Source of the DNA: a virus | Virus record (IMG/VR): IMGVR_UViG_3300007276_000146 | Coordinates: 1-34,318 of that record | Length of the DNA stretch: 34,318 bases | Reading direction: 5' to 3' (one strand) | In this document: positions 24,054 through 30,269 of the stretch, one piece after another | Numbering within the stretch: position 1 is the first letter of the stretch | How the letters are laid out: each line of letters begins with the position of its first letter | Translations under genes and position numbers: made by a program | Notes under the pieces: generated by a model | Told to the model about the DNA's origin: nothing | The model's input: the letters and a program-made list of their open reading frames with translations, nothing else | Databases searched by the model: none

Positions 24054-24084
24054 TATATTCCTTTTCTTTGTTAATCATCATCAT
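24037..24084 (-). other. Possible upstream ORF at the predicted 5' end of the minus-strand transcript
   Basis: Starting at the predicted first base of the transcript, ATGATGATGATT opens a 15-codon frame (MMMINKEKEYNDYLR) that ends inside the nucleotidase gene in another frame. No ribosome site can precede it. It may be a leaderless upstream ORF or simply a conserved 5' end. Confidence 0.3.
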
Positions 24085-24090
24085 ATACAC

Positions 24091-24119
24091 AGTATAATTC
24101 TTTTTGAGAAATAAGTCAA
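24091..24119 (-). promoter_or_regulatory. Divergent copy of the repeated early promoter (type B), minus strand
   Basis: On the minus strand: TTGACT (24119-24114), 17-base spacer, TATACT (24096-24091). It matches type B promoters at 25163 and 25499, with only two differences from ACTTGACT to ATGATGATGATT. It drives the nucleotidase and the gene at 23353. Confidence 0.75.
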
Positions 24120-24140
24120 GTGTTTTCTTCTCAAAAAAAA

Positions 24141-24201
24141 TTATTTTAGGGGTTGACTTATTTTCTAGCCTATCGTAATATGTATATATGATGAGAAAAC
24201 A
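24141..24201 (+). repeat. Promoter-leader repeat type A, copy 1 (61 bases)
   Basis: Identical over 61 bases to 24497-24557. It spans the AT-rich upstream part, TTTTAGGGG, both promoter hexamers and the leader to GAGAAAACA. The identity extends well past what a promoter alone requires. Confidence 0.9.
24153..24181 (+). promoter_or_regulatory. Repeated early promoter type A, copy 1
   Basis: TTGACT (24153-24158), 17-base spacer, TAATAT (24176-24181). The predicted start, 7 bases downstream, falls on the A of ATGATG at 24188. An A/T-rich tract upstream may act as an UP element. It drives the gene at 24215. Confidence 0.7.
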
Positions 24202-24214
24202 AAAGGAGATATCA

Positions 24215-24445
24215 ATGTTGATTTCAGAATGGAAAAAAGCAGAATGGCGTAGCACCGAGACTTGGGAGAGCGTTAACTGTCGTTCAGGTAACGTGACCAT
24301 TACCAAAGTTGGTGATGGGTTCCTTGGTCGTGATACCAACGGTATGCTGGTTTCTCAGTTTACTAGTGCCACCTTTGAAGAGTGTGTAAAGTTGATGGAA
24401 TCATGCTTTGTCTGGCAAGTATCAATGGGCAAAAAAGTAGCCTAA
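24215..24445 (+). CDS. Small early-type hypothetical protein
   Basis: A 76-residue protein with its own promoter copy. The ATG at 24215 has AAGGAG 7 bases upstream; an in-frame ATG at 24188, at the predicted transcript start, would add 9 residues. The sequence (ISEWKKAEWRSTETW, then CVKLMESCFVW) has no known motif. Small early phage proteins with individual promoters often act on host functions; this is inference only. Confidence 0.7.
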   Translation: MLISEWKKAEWRSTETWESVNCRSGNVTITKVGDGFLGRDTNGMLVSQFTSATFEECVKLMESCFVWQVSMGKKVA

Positions 24446-24496
24446 ACTGGTTGACTATTAGCAAAAAATCCGATGAATAATTATTTTGAAAAAAAG

Positions 24497-24557
24497 TTAT
24501 TTTAGGGGTTGACTTATTTTCTAGCCTATCGTAATATGTATATATGATGAGAAAACA
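24497..24557 (+). repeat. Promoter-leader repeat type A, copy 2 (61 bases)
   Basis: Exact copy of 24141-24201, 356 bases downstream. It diverges immediately after GAGAAAACA, where the first copy has AAAGGAG and this one has GAGAGAG. Confidence 0.9.
24509..24537 (+). promoter_or_regulatory. Repeated early promoter type A, copy 2
   Basis: TTGACT (24509-24514), 17-base spacer, TAATAT (24532-24537), with the predicted start at the ATG of 24544. It drives the genes at 24571 and 24747. Confidence 0.7.
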
Positions 24558-24570
24558 GAGAGAGATAGTG

Positions 24571-24732
24571 ATGACTAAAAAAGCCTTACGAAAGTTGATT
24601 GCGAAAGAAATTGAAGCCGGCGCGAAGATTACTGTATTAGCGCCTTCTACAAAGAAAGTCGATACGTTTCGTCATTCTTCGAGCATTTTCAACCGCGGTC
24701 GTAAGAAAGCTACTCTTTCCGGCACTGTTTAA
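24571..24732 (+). CDS. Small basic hypothetical protein
   Basis: A 53-residue, strongly basic protein (KKALRKLIAKEIEAGAKITV, then NRGRKKATLSG). The ATG at 24571 follows a weak GAGAGAGA site; the in-frame ATG at 24544 would add 9 residues and lies at the predicted transcript start. Basic character suggests nucleic-acid or protein binding. The family is not recognised. Confidence 0.6.
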   Translation: MTKKALRKLIAKEIEAGAKITVLAPSTKKVDTFRHSSSIFNRGRKKATLSGTV

Positions 24733-24746
24733 AGGAGAAAAGATCC

Positions 24747-25154
24747 ATGGAATACAAAGTTTACCAAGTTACCCTGACCGACGCTGAAGTCAAAAAAGTC
24801 AACTTCGAAGGTCATAACGCAGTTCCGAAACACTCTCGGAACTTGAACCTCAGCATGGCGTACAGTAAGTCCGCCGACGAGAAAAGAGCCATGCTCGCAG
24901 AAGCATGGAGCGAAGGTGACTACGGCGCTCCGGTTGCTACAGTTTGGGCTCGTAACCTTGAAGAGGTTTTCACAGTCGGCAACGGCATGGGAGAGCAGTC
25001 CAGACTTGAGCGTCATGGTCGTATGAAAAGCGTTTCAGTTGGCGATGTTGTTCGTGATGAGGACGGTAAGTTGCACCTGGTTGACAGCACAGGATTTCTT
25101 GTCTTAGATTATCAGGGTGCCGTGAATCGTGGTGAAGAATGGGTCAACGTCTAA
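24747..25154 (+). CDS. Conserved phage hypothetical protein
   Basis: A 135-residue protein with AAAGGAG upstream. The pattern YQVTLTDAEVKKVNFEG, VATVWARNLEEVFTVGN and VSVGDVVRDEDGKLHLVDS resembles a small protein family of unknown function that recurs in early regions of many marine phages. No catalytic residues stand out; the C-terminal part looks like a beta-barrel. It shares the transcript of the basic protein at 24571, and its stop codon coincides with the start of the next promoter repeat. Confidence 0.7.
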   Translation: MEYKVYQVTLTDAEVKKVNFEGHNAVPKHSRNLNLSMAYSKSADEKRAMLAEAWSEGDYGAPVATVWARNLEEVFTVGNGMGEQSRLERHGRMKSVSVGDVVRDEDGKLHLVDSTGFLVLDYQGAVNRGEEWVNV

Positions 25155-25217
25155 AAAAAGACTTGACTTATTTTTCAAAAAGAAGTATACTGTGTATATG
25201 ATGATGATTGATAAGGA
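25154..25217 (+). repeat. Promoter-leader repeat type B, copy 1 (64 bases)
   Basis: Identical over 64 bases to 25490-25553. It begins at the last base of the preceding stop codon and ends in the ribosome site AAGGA, so repeat and gene form a unit. Confidence 0.9.
25163..25191 (+). promoter_or_regulatory. Repeated early promoter type B, copy 1
   Basis: TTGACT (25163-25168), 17-base spacer, TATACT (25186-25191). The predicted start falls on the first A of ATGATGATGATT at 25198. Confidence 0.78.
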
Positions 25218-25224
25218 GATGAAC

Positions 25225-25491
25225 ATGAAAAACTTACAAAAAGTGATTAACGACCGAATGAAAGATGCTCAGGGGATCTGGGCTGATGACAAAGACATGC
25301 AGGAAATGCTTTTCCAAGATGCGGTTGATGCTTTCTCAGTAATGAAAGACATCGAGAAAGGCGAAATCGCCTCTGCTAAAATGACTGTTTGGCGGTTGGA
25401 TACCTGCATTATGGAATCGATCCTTGAAGCTGTTTTGAGAGACAAGGGTCGTCACTGGACTGAAACTAATTTTGAAGTGGAGTTTGCCTAA
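25225..25491 (+). CDS. Small early-type hypothetical protein
   Basis: An 88-residue, acidic, helical protein (KVINDRMKDAQGIWADDKDM, then FQDAVDAFSVMKDIEKGEI). The ATG at 25225 follows AAGGAG; in-frame ATGs at 25198-25206, at the predicted transcript start, could extend it by 9 residues. No family is recognised. It has its own promoter copy, and its stop lies at the edge of the next copy. Confidence 0.68.
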   Translation: MKNLQKVINDRMKDAQGIWADDKDMQEMLFQDAVDAFSVMKDIEKGEIASAKMTVWRLDTCIMESILEAVLRDKGRHWTETNFEVEFA

Positions 25492-25553
25492 AAAAGACTT
25501 GACTTATTTTTCAAAAAGAAGTATACTGTGTATATGATGATGATTGATAAGGA
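25490..25553 (+). repeat. Promoter-leader repeat type B, copy 2 (64 bases)
   Basis: Exact copy of 25154-25217, 336 bases downstream, again starting at a stop codon of the preceding gene and ending in AAGGA. Confidence 0.9.
25499..25527 (+). promoter_or_regulatory. Repeated early promoter type B, copy 2
   Basis: TTGACT (25499-25504), 17-base spacer, TATACT (25522-25527), with the predicted start on the ATG at 25534. It drives 25561 and probably the coupled genes downstream. Confidence 0.78.
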
Positions 25554-25560
25554 AATGAAA

Positions 25561-25788
25561 ATGATTACTTATTTAGATGCGTATAACGGTGGAATTAAGA
25601 TGTATGCCGGAAAGGGAAACCTTAAAGGTTGGTCTAAGACTGCAAAAGGTATTGCATACACCTTGAAAACTTGTGGAGTTGGAGAAACCATGATGGGTGG
25701 CTCCTCTATGGATTTTGCATCTGAGAATGGTTTTAAAACCGATGATGGTGCGATGTTGTTGTTGAAACGCGCTTTGGAGTTAATATAA
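25561..25788 (+). CDS. Small early-type hypothetical protein
   Basis: A 75-residue protein (TYLDAYNGGIKMYAGKGNL, then GETMMGGSSMDFASENGF). The ATG at 25561 follows AAGGA; in-frame upstream ATGs begin at 25534. No family is recognised. The stop overlaps the next start (TAATG), so the genes up to about 28664 may share this promoter. Confidence 0.65.
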   Translation: MITYLDAYNGGIKMYAGKGNLKGWSKTAKGIAYTLKTCGVGETMMGGSSMDFASENGFKTDDGAMLLLKRALELI

Positions 25789-26105
25789 TGCGTTATGTGA
25801 TTGATATCTTTGATACTCCTGATGTTGTTGGTAGTTCACTGTCTGGCTACGTTACAGCCACTTACGAAGAACTTAATGCTATCTTCAGCGAAGATAATGA
25901 ATCATTCTGTGATAAGACTAACGCACAGTGGGCCGTTTCATTTTACGACAATGAAGAAGAACGATACGTTACCGCTACGATTTACGACTGGAAAGAAGAT
26001 TCGGTTCCAGTTGGCAAATACAAGTGGCACATCGGTGGTTATGACCGCGGTGAAGTTGATGCTGTAATGGACACGATTGAAGCGTATCGAAAGGAAACTG
26101 CATAA
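25788..26105 (+). CDS. Conserved phage hypothetical protein
   Basis: A 105-residue soluble protein, acidic, with beta-strand pattern (WAVSFYDNEEERYVTATIYD, then KWHIGGYDRGEVDAVMDTIE). Similar small proteins are found in marine phages, with no known function. It is coupled to both neighbours by TAATG junctions. Confidence 0.65.
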   Translation: MRYVIDIFDTPDVVGSSLSGYVTATYEELNAIFSEDNESFCDKTNAQWAVSFYDNEEERYVTATIYDWKEDSVPVGKYKWHIGGYDRGEVDAVMDTIEAYRKETA

Positions 26106-26344
26106 TGATGAAAGCATTACTCATAGTTACTGCTGCCAATTTTGGTAGTTATCAAGTCGAGATGCCTTCAATGGCCGATTGTTTAGAAGCGAAGTCGCAA
26201 GTGACACGTCAAAATGAAAAAATTGAAACACTGTGCATTCCTGCTGTTGGAGAAACCGCTAAGGTAGAAAAGTTTTTTTCAATCTTTATGAACATCGTGT
26301 CTGAAATAAAACAACTTGAGAATGAAGGAAAGTTAGCTCAATGA
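26105..26344 (+). CDS. Small, probably exported, hypothetical protein
   Basis: A 79-residue protein with a short hydrophobic N-terminus (MMKALLIVTAANFGS) that could be a weak signal sequence, two cysteines that could form a disulphide (ADCLEAK and TLCIPAV), and a helical C-terminus. It starts in a TAATG junction and overlaps the next start by 4 bases. It opens the run of exported proteins. The function is unknown. Confidence 0.6.
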   Translation: MMKALLIVTAANFGSYQVEMPSMADCLEAKSQVTRQNEKIETLCIPAVGETAKVEKFFSIFMNIVSEIKQLENEGKLAQ

Positions 26345-26850
26345 AAAAAACACTTTTAGCAACTGCCGCGATGTTGTATGCGACTGGAGCATCTGCTGGG
26401 CAGACATTCGTTGAAGTGCCCGTAGTAAGTTCAGTTGCGGTTCAACAAACATCGGAAATCCGCACTCCTATTCGTAACTGCACGGATCAGCTTGTCGAAG
26501 TCGATGAGCGTGGAAATGCTGTTGGTACTCTTGTTGGCGCGGCTATCGGCGGTTTAATTGGCAGTCAACTTGGTGGTGGTACCGGTAAACTTGCAATGAC
26601 TGGTCTTGGTGTTCTTGGTGGTGCTGCTATTGGTAGTAACGGTCTTTCGAAAGACTGGCCGCCTCGCAAAAAACAATATCGCAAAGAAACAGTTTGCACC
26701 ACCTCGTATAACATTCAACACCAAACAACGATTGTTGGTTACAATGTGACCTACAACTTCGAGGGTCAAAAGTATACGACTCGGATGCAGACTGCTCCTG
26801 GTAAGAGCATTCGGTTGATGCTGAATACATCTCACACGGTGCAGCAATGA
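26341..26850 (+). CDS. Exported glycine-zipper protein (17 kDa surface antigen-like)
   Basis: A 169-residue protein with a Sec signal peptide (KKTLLATAAMLYATGASAG, likely cleavage after ASA) and a glycine zipper (VGTLVGAAIGGLIGSQLGGG, followed by GLGVLGGAAIG; about residues 61-100) as in the 17 kDa antigen/SlyB-like family. The C-terminal domain has two cysteines (RNCTDQ and TVCTTS) and beta pattern (IVGYNVTYNFEGQKYTTR). There is no lipobox. It is expected in the periplasm or outer membrane. Such a protein in a phage may alter the host envelope. Confidence 0.78.
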   Translation: MKKTLLATAAMLYATGASAGQTFVEVPVVSSVAVQQTSEIRTPIRNCTDQLVEVDERGNAVGTLVGAAIGGLIGSQLGGGTGKLAMTGLGVLGGAAIGSNGLSKDWPPRKKQYRKETVCTTSYNIQHQTTIVGYNVTYNFEGQKYTTRMQTAPGKSIRLMLNTSHTVQQ

Positions 26851-27329
26851 TCAAACGCACTCTTTTTTTCTGTATGATTTCATCAACCGCAATGGCTGAT
26901 GATTCGTGTGGATATAAGTTTGATGTGAACACAAACTTCGAAGGTGTAATCCAATCGTCTAAAAACTATGACAAGAGGGCCTTTGATTATGTGAAAGAAA
27001 CTCGCAAATGTGTTGTGAGCCTTGATGTAAGGATTGAAGATAAGTGGTATCCAACGAGTGGTACATATATCTTCGGACCAGACATGACACAGAACGAAGC
27101 ATGTAAACGAGCGGAAATCACGGCAAAAGAAGATATTCTTCGTAAGAATGTACCTGAAAAACTCAACAAAAAAATTAAAAGTTCTTGTGTAAAATCTATT
27201 GACATTCCTGTTCGTCCAGTACATAATATATCTTATGAAGAAACGAAACTAAAGAAATGTGAGAAAAAATGGTACTCAGTTTTTATTGGTAGAAAAGAAG
27301 TTTTGGCTTATAAGGACATTTGTAAATGA
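26847..27329 (+). CDS. Exported hypothetical protein
   Basis: A 160-residue protein with an N-terminal signal peptide (IKRTLFFCMISSTAMADD, likely cleavage after AMA), and several cysteines in the mature part (DDSCGYKF, RKCVVSL, EACKRAE, KSSCVKS, KKCEKKW, KDICK), an even number that could form disulphides in the periplasm. No family is recognised. It overlaps the glycine-zipper gene by 4 bases and is translated with it. Confidence 0.68.
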   Translation: MIKRTLFFCMISSTAMADDSCGYKFDVNTNFEGVIQSSKNYDKRAFDYVKETRKCVVSLDVRIEDKWYPTSGTYIFGPDMTQNEACKRAEITAKEDILRKNVPEKLNKKIKSSCVKSIDIPVRPVHNISYEETKLKKCEKKWYSVFIGRKEVLAYKDICK

Positions 27330-27460
27330 TTAAATTATTTATTGGTATTGCTATCGGAGTTGTGTTGACGCACTATGATGTAGTTCCATATGTCATGGCA
27401 TTTTTTGTGGAGTCGGGTGCCCGTGATACTATCGTAGAGACTCTTATGAACGTGAAGTGA
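27326..27460 (+). CDS. Small single-pass membrane protein
   Basis: A 44-residue protein with a hydrophobic N-terminal segment (KLFIGIAIGVVLTHYDVVPY) and an acidic tail. The ATG overlaps the preceding stop (ATGA). Small proteins of this form are frequent in marine phage genomes. The function is unknown. Confidence 0.55.
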   Translation: MIKLFIGIAIGVVLTHYDVVPYVMAFFVESGARDTIVETLMNVK

Positions 27461-27469
27461 GATTATATT

Positions 27470-27538
27470 ATGATTACTGGACTAACAATATTTGGTGCTA
27501 TCGTTGTTACCAATATTCTACTTGAGGTGATTTTTTAA
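27470..27538 (+). CDS. Tiny hydrophobic ORF
   Basis: A 22-residue ORF, almost wholly hydrophobic (ITGLTIFGAIVVTNILLEVI), whose stop overlaps the next ATG (TAATG). It has a poor ribosome site. It could be a membrane micropeptide or only a coupling ORF. Confidence 0.4.
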   Translation: MITGLTIFGAIVVTNILLEVIF

Positions 27539-27681
27539 TGAAACCGTTTGTGATGATGATAACGGGATTCTTTCTCGTTATATCGCTTTCTGCTTGTGGC
27601 AACACAGTAGTAGGTATTGGTCAAGATATTCAAGCAATGGGTAAAGATATTATGAAAGAGGAGAAAGTTGTTGAAAAATAG
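27538..27681 (+). CDS. Entericidin-like lipoprotein
   Basis: A 47-residue lipoprotein precursor. The signal peptide ends in the lipobox L17-S18-A19-C20; the mature part, GNTVVGIGQDIQAMGKDI, follows the entericidin A/B pattern (Cys-Asn/Gly-Thr-x-x-Gly-x-Gly-x-Asp-Ile-Gln-x-x-Gly). Entericidins are small toxin/antidote membrane lipoproteins of Proteobacteria linked to lysis in stationary phase. It is an unusual cargo for a phage. The stop overlaps the start region of the next lipoprotein gene. Confidence 0.72.
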   Translation: MKPFVMMITGFFLVISLSACGNTVVGIGQDIQAMGKDIMKEEKVVEK

Positions 27682-28321
27682 CTTTATGATTGTTGGTGCT
27701 GTGAGCGTTCTTGCTCTCGGCGCTTGCAAAACGACACAAGAAGGGCCCGGGCCCGAAGCGTCGAAACTTCAAACTGTTACGTATGAATACAAGCGTGACC
27801 GAGTTACAGAACAAATCTCTACGATTCCGGAATGGTTCAAAACTCTTCCTGAGGATAGTGATAACATCTTTTCTGCTGGTACATCAGTGACACCCGATAT
27901 GCAGTTCTCTATTGATGCTGCTGTTCTGAACGCAAAAGTTATTCTTGCTGACCGAATTAACTCTCGGCTCCGCAGTCAAGTCAAGCAGTTCCGTGCTAAA
28001 GTTGGTAGCGGCGATCTCGATGCGACGGTGATGACAGAACTGGAAAAAGCAGTCAAGAATATTACTGCAAACACCGATGTCTCTGGATATCACATTTCAA
28101 ATCTTGAAGTCGTACCACATGGCACTCAGTATCGTGCTTATGTGTTGCTTGAATATTCTGATGTTGAAGCACGTAAGATTTTATCAAATCGTGTTCGGAA
28201 AGATCAAATGTTGATGGACAAAATTCGTGCATCTCGTGCTTGGAAGGAGTTAGATAAAAATGCAGATAAGCAAAATGCCGATGATGCTGACCGTCTCAAT
28301 ACTATTCTTAGCGGTCAGTAG
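27671..28321 (+). CDS. LPP20-like outer-membrane lipoprotein
   Basis: A 216-residue lipoprotein. The TTG at 27671 is preferred: it is 7 bases from AGGAG and gives a signal peptide (KNSFMIVGAVSVLALGAC) with the lipobox Cys at residue 19. A TTG at 27668 and an ATG at 27686 are alternatives. The mature region has IPEWFKTLP, NIFSAGTSVTPDMQFSIDAA and RAYVLLEYSDVEA, a pattern like the LPP20 lipoprotein family. It is likely anchored to the outer membrane. Its 3' end overlaps the next gene by 62 bases in another frame. Confidence 0.68.
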   Translation: MKNSFMIVGAVSVLALGACKTTQEGPGPEASKLQTVTYEYKRDRVTEQISTIPEWFKTLPEDSDNIFSAGTSVTPDMQFSIDAAVLNAKVILADRINSRLRSQVKQFRAKVGSGDLDATVMTELEKAVKNITANTDVSGYHISNLEVVPHGTQYRAYVLLEYSDVEARKILSNRVRKDQMLMDKIRASRAWKELDKNADKQNADDADRLNTILSGQ

Positions 28322-28664
28322 TCAAGCAAAAGCTATCGAACCAATATCTCTTGTTGGCATGGTTGCATCACCGATCTTTTGTAAGATGATTGGATGTAAA
28401 GAAACAAACTATCTTTTCGCAGAAGATCCTGTTGGTTCTCGAAAAAGACTGGATGAAATGCGAAGTGAGTTTGACTGGGCTTCCTTTATGAAAGAAGATT
28501 ATGAAGAAGGTGATTGCGAGGAGTTTTTTTCAGATATCGCTATAAATAACAGCAATAGAGGAAAGGCTTGTTACATTGAAGGTAAGTGGGTAATTCAACC
28601 TCATGACGATCAGTGCAAAAAAGATCCGTTTAAAGAAGGCTGCTTTATATCGCGTCTTCGATGA
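28260..28664 (+). CDS. Exported hypothetical protein
   Basis: A 134-residue protein with a signal peptide (MPMMLTVSILFLAVSSQAKA, then likely cleavage) and several cysteines that could form disulphides (IFCKMIGCKE, GDCEEF, KACYIEG, DQCKKD, EGCFIS). AAGGAG lies 10 bases upstream of the ATG. It starts inside the LPP20-like gene in another frame and overlaps the following gene. The family is not recognised; it closes the exported-protein run. Confidence 0.62.
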   Translation: MQISKMPMMLTVSILFLAVSSQAKAIEPISLVGMVASPIFCKMIGCKETNYLFAEDPVGSRKRLDEMRSEFDWASFMKEDYEEGDCEEFFSDIAINNSNRGKACYIEGKWVIQPHDDQCKKDPFKEGCFISRLR

Positions 28665-28842
28665 TTTACCAAAAGAGATACAAAACGCAATCAATTATGC
28701 AGATATAGGATTTTCCGACAAAGATATTTCATATCTGCATCAACTTTATTTGAATGGTGAAAGCATATATAATATTGTTACCATGATGAAGCAGAAAGAA
28801 GCATTTATAATTTTGACTACTGATTTGATTGGAAAAAAATAA
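28603..28842 (+). CDS. Small hypothetical protein upstream of nadE
   Basis: A 79-residue basic, helical protein (SAKKIRLKKAALYRVFDDL, then YLHQLYLNGESIYNIVTMM). It begins 62 bases inside the exported-protein gene in a different frame and ends in the nadE start (TAATG). The second half resembles a small helix-turn-helix arrangement, but the fit is not convincing. Confidence 0.55.
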   Translation: MTISAKKIRLKKAALYRVFDDLPKEIQNAINYADIGFSDKDISYLHQLYLNGESIYNIVTMMKQKEAFIILTTDLIGKK

Positions 28843-29573
28843 TGAATACACACGAGAAAATTGGTCATATTGAATCTTGGCTTGATAACTACCGCAAAGA
28901 GAATAGCATCGAATCATTTGTTGTTGGTATCTCTGGCGGCATCGATTCTTCTGTTGTAAGCACATTATGCGCTCGAACTGGTGTTCCGACATATGTTGTA
29001 AGTATGCCTATCAAACAGAAACCTGAACAGCATTCACTCAGTCTCGCACATGGCGAATGGCTTGAAGAGAAGTATGGTAATGTCAAGTATCTCGTCAGAG
29101 ACCTCACAAAGATTTTTATTGAGTTTGAAGAGAAGTTTGATGACATGCAGAGCGACCTTGCATTTGCAAACTCTCGTGCGCGGTTGCGTATGATGACACT
29201 CTATCAAGTTGCACAAAGTCGAAACGGTATCGTTGTTGGTACAGGAAATAAAGTCGAAGACTTCGGTGTTGGTTTCTACACGAAGTATGGTGATGGCGGT
29301 GTTGATATTAGCCCGATTGCTGATTGTATGAAAACTGAAGTTTGGGATATGGGTCGTGTTCTTGGTGTTGATGAACGTATCATTGATGCTGCTCCGACAG
29401 ACGGTCTATGGGATGACGGTCGTAATGACCAGGGACAACTGGGCATGAGTTATTCCGAACTTGAAGCGGCCATGCTTGGAGAAGGTCCACAAGAGAACAT
29501 CGATAAGTTTCTTAGTATTCAAAAGAAAAATCTTCATAAGATGAATCCGATTCCAGTATGTAAGGTAAGCTAA
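28842..29573 (+). CDS. nadE: NAD+ synthetase (ammonia-dependent type)
   Basis: A 243-residue enzyme that amidates nicotinic-acid adenine dinucleotide to NAD+ with ATP. The PP-loop SGGIDSS is at residues 31-37; substrate and ATP-binding motifs GTGNKVEDFGVGFYTKYGDG and DISPIAD are intact, as is PTDGLWDDGRNDQ. There is no glutaminase domain, so ammonia is the nitrogen source. It is coupled to genes on both sides. No other NAD-pathway gene is in the window. It could keep NAD+ high during infection or counter NAD+-depleting defences (inference). Confidence 0.9.
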   Translation: MNTHEKIGHIESWLDNYRKENSIESFVVGISGGIDSSVVSTLCARTGVPTYVVSMPIKQKPEQHSLSLAHGEWLEEKYGNVKYLVRDLTKIFIEFEEKFDDMQSDLAFANSRARLRMMTLYQVAQSRNGIVVGTGNKVEDFGVGFYTKYGDGGVDISPIADCMKTEVWDMGRVLGVDERIIDAAPTDGLWDDGRNDQGQLGMSYSELEAAMLGEGPQENIDKFLSIQKKNLHKMNPIPVCKVS

Positions 29574-29767
29574 TGGAAGATCATGAAAAACACTCAAGAT
29601 TTATGCAGAGTCTTCCTGATGATGTACAAGAACTTAAAGATATCATCGAAGTTCAAAAAGTTCAGTTAACGGTGTTACAAAGAAAACTGAAACTGTATAC
29701 AAATCCATATGTGCTGTCGGTTTCTTTTGATAAAAAAAATAATAAAAAAAATCATAAAAAGGATTGA
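29573..29767 (+). CDS. Small coiled-coil protein
   Basis: A 64-residue protein starting in the nadE stop (TAATG). The central heptad-like helix (DVQELKDIIEVQKVQLTVLQ, and on) is a likely coiled coil; the tail is Lys/Asn-rich (DKKNNKKNHKKD). No family is recognised. Confidence 0.55.
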   Translation: MEDHEKHSRFMQSLPDDVQELKDIIEVQKVQLTVLQRKLKLYTNPYVLSVSFDKKNNKKNHKKD

Positions 29768-29770
29768 CAT

Positions 29771-29953
29771 TTGAAACTGTATAGTTTAGAATATGAAAAG
29801 TGGTTAAGAGATCCTCGAATTTCAGCGGCTGTAGATAACTGTGAATTGAGTACTTTATATCAATGGTTATGGGATACTATGCAAAATGACAATGCACATG
29901 CTACCAAGTTATTATACAACGACAAGCACCAAAAAACGCAAGAAGAAGAATAA
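29771..29953 (+). CDS. Small hypothetical protein with TTG start
   Basis: A 60-residue protein (SLEYEKWLRDPRISAAVDNC, then LYQWLWDTMQNDNAHATKLL). TTG at 29771 has AAGGA 7 bases upstream, and no ATG fits. The end overlaps the tRNA-bearing ORF by 56 bases in another frame. The family is not recognised. Confidence 0.55.
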   Translation: MKLYSLEYEKWLRDPRISAAVDNCELSTLYQWLWDTMQNDNAHATKLLYNDKHQKTQEEE

Positions 29954-30269
29954 GACTAAATCTTTGATCGCGGCTGAAAAAGAACACCAGAAGTTTCTCA
30001 AGCGTATGGGTGTTAGTCAGACGAAACAAAGGGGACTTAGCTCAGTTGGGAGAGCGACGGCTTTGCAAGCCGTAGGTCAGGAGTTCGACCCTCCTAGTCT
30101 CCACCAATCTTCAAAACCCACCTGGAATTCAAGTATGTCTAAAAAAGAAACCAAAGAGTACAGCGGTAAGCGCAAACTCCTCGGTATCGCTACGATGCAT
30201 AAATCAAATATGGTTCCAGTGTTCAGTAAAGAAGATGCTGAAGAAATTGCAAGGATGAGAAGAGGATGA
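29898..30269 (+). CDS. Conserved phage protein whose reading frame runs through a tRNA gene
   Basis: A 123-residue ORF. The N-terminal part (MLPSYYTTTSTKKRKKK, then AAEKEHQKFLKRMGVS) and the C-terminal part (SKKETKEYSGKRKLLGIATM, then HKSNMVPVFSKEDAEEIARM) both resemble the two ends of one small conserved protein of marine T4-like phages. Between them (about residues 46-71) the frame translates the tRNA-Ala gene at 30031-30106 without a stop. ATG at 29898 is chosen because MLPSYYTT looks like a family start; 29886 is possible. Whether a full-length protein is made is unknown. The stop overlaps the next ATG. Confidence 0.6.
   Translation: MLPSYYTTTSTKKRKKKNKTKSLIAAEKEHQKFLKRMGVSQTKQRGLSSVGRATALQAVGQEFDPPSLHQSSKPTWNSSMSKKETKEYSGKRKLLGIATMHKSNMVPVFSKEDAEEIARMRRG
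30031..30106 (+). tRNA. tRNA-Ala (anticodon UGC)
   Basis: A 76-base cloverleaf with encoded CCA. The acceptor stem is GGGGACT/AGTCTCC with the G3-U70 wobble pair that identifies tRNA-Ala. The D stem is GCTC/GAGC, the anticodon stem ACGGC/GCCGT with loop TTTGCAA (anticodon TGC), and the T stem AGGAG/CTCCT with loop TTCGACC. All stems pair. It lies wholly inside the ORF at 29898-30269 on the same strand. Confidence 0.95.

Noticed and set aside
24141-25553. CRISPR-like array
   Set aside because: The repeats are promoters separated by coding genes of different length, not regular short spacers.
28541-28548. Exact TATAAATA octamer
   Set aside because: It lies inside a coding sequence (within Ala-Ile-Asn) in a region of early or middle type genes. 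It could serve the genes at 28603-28842, but chance is at least as likely in AT-rich DNA.
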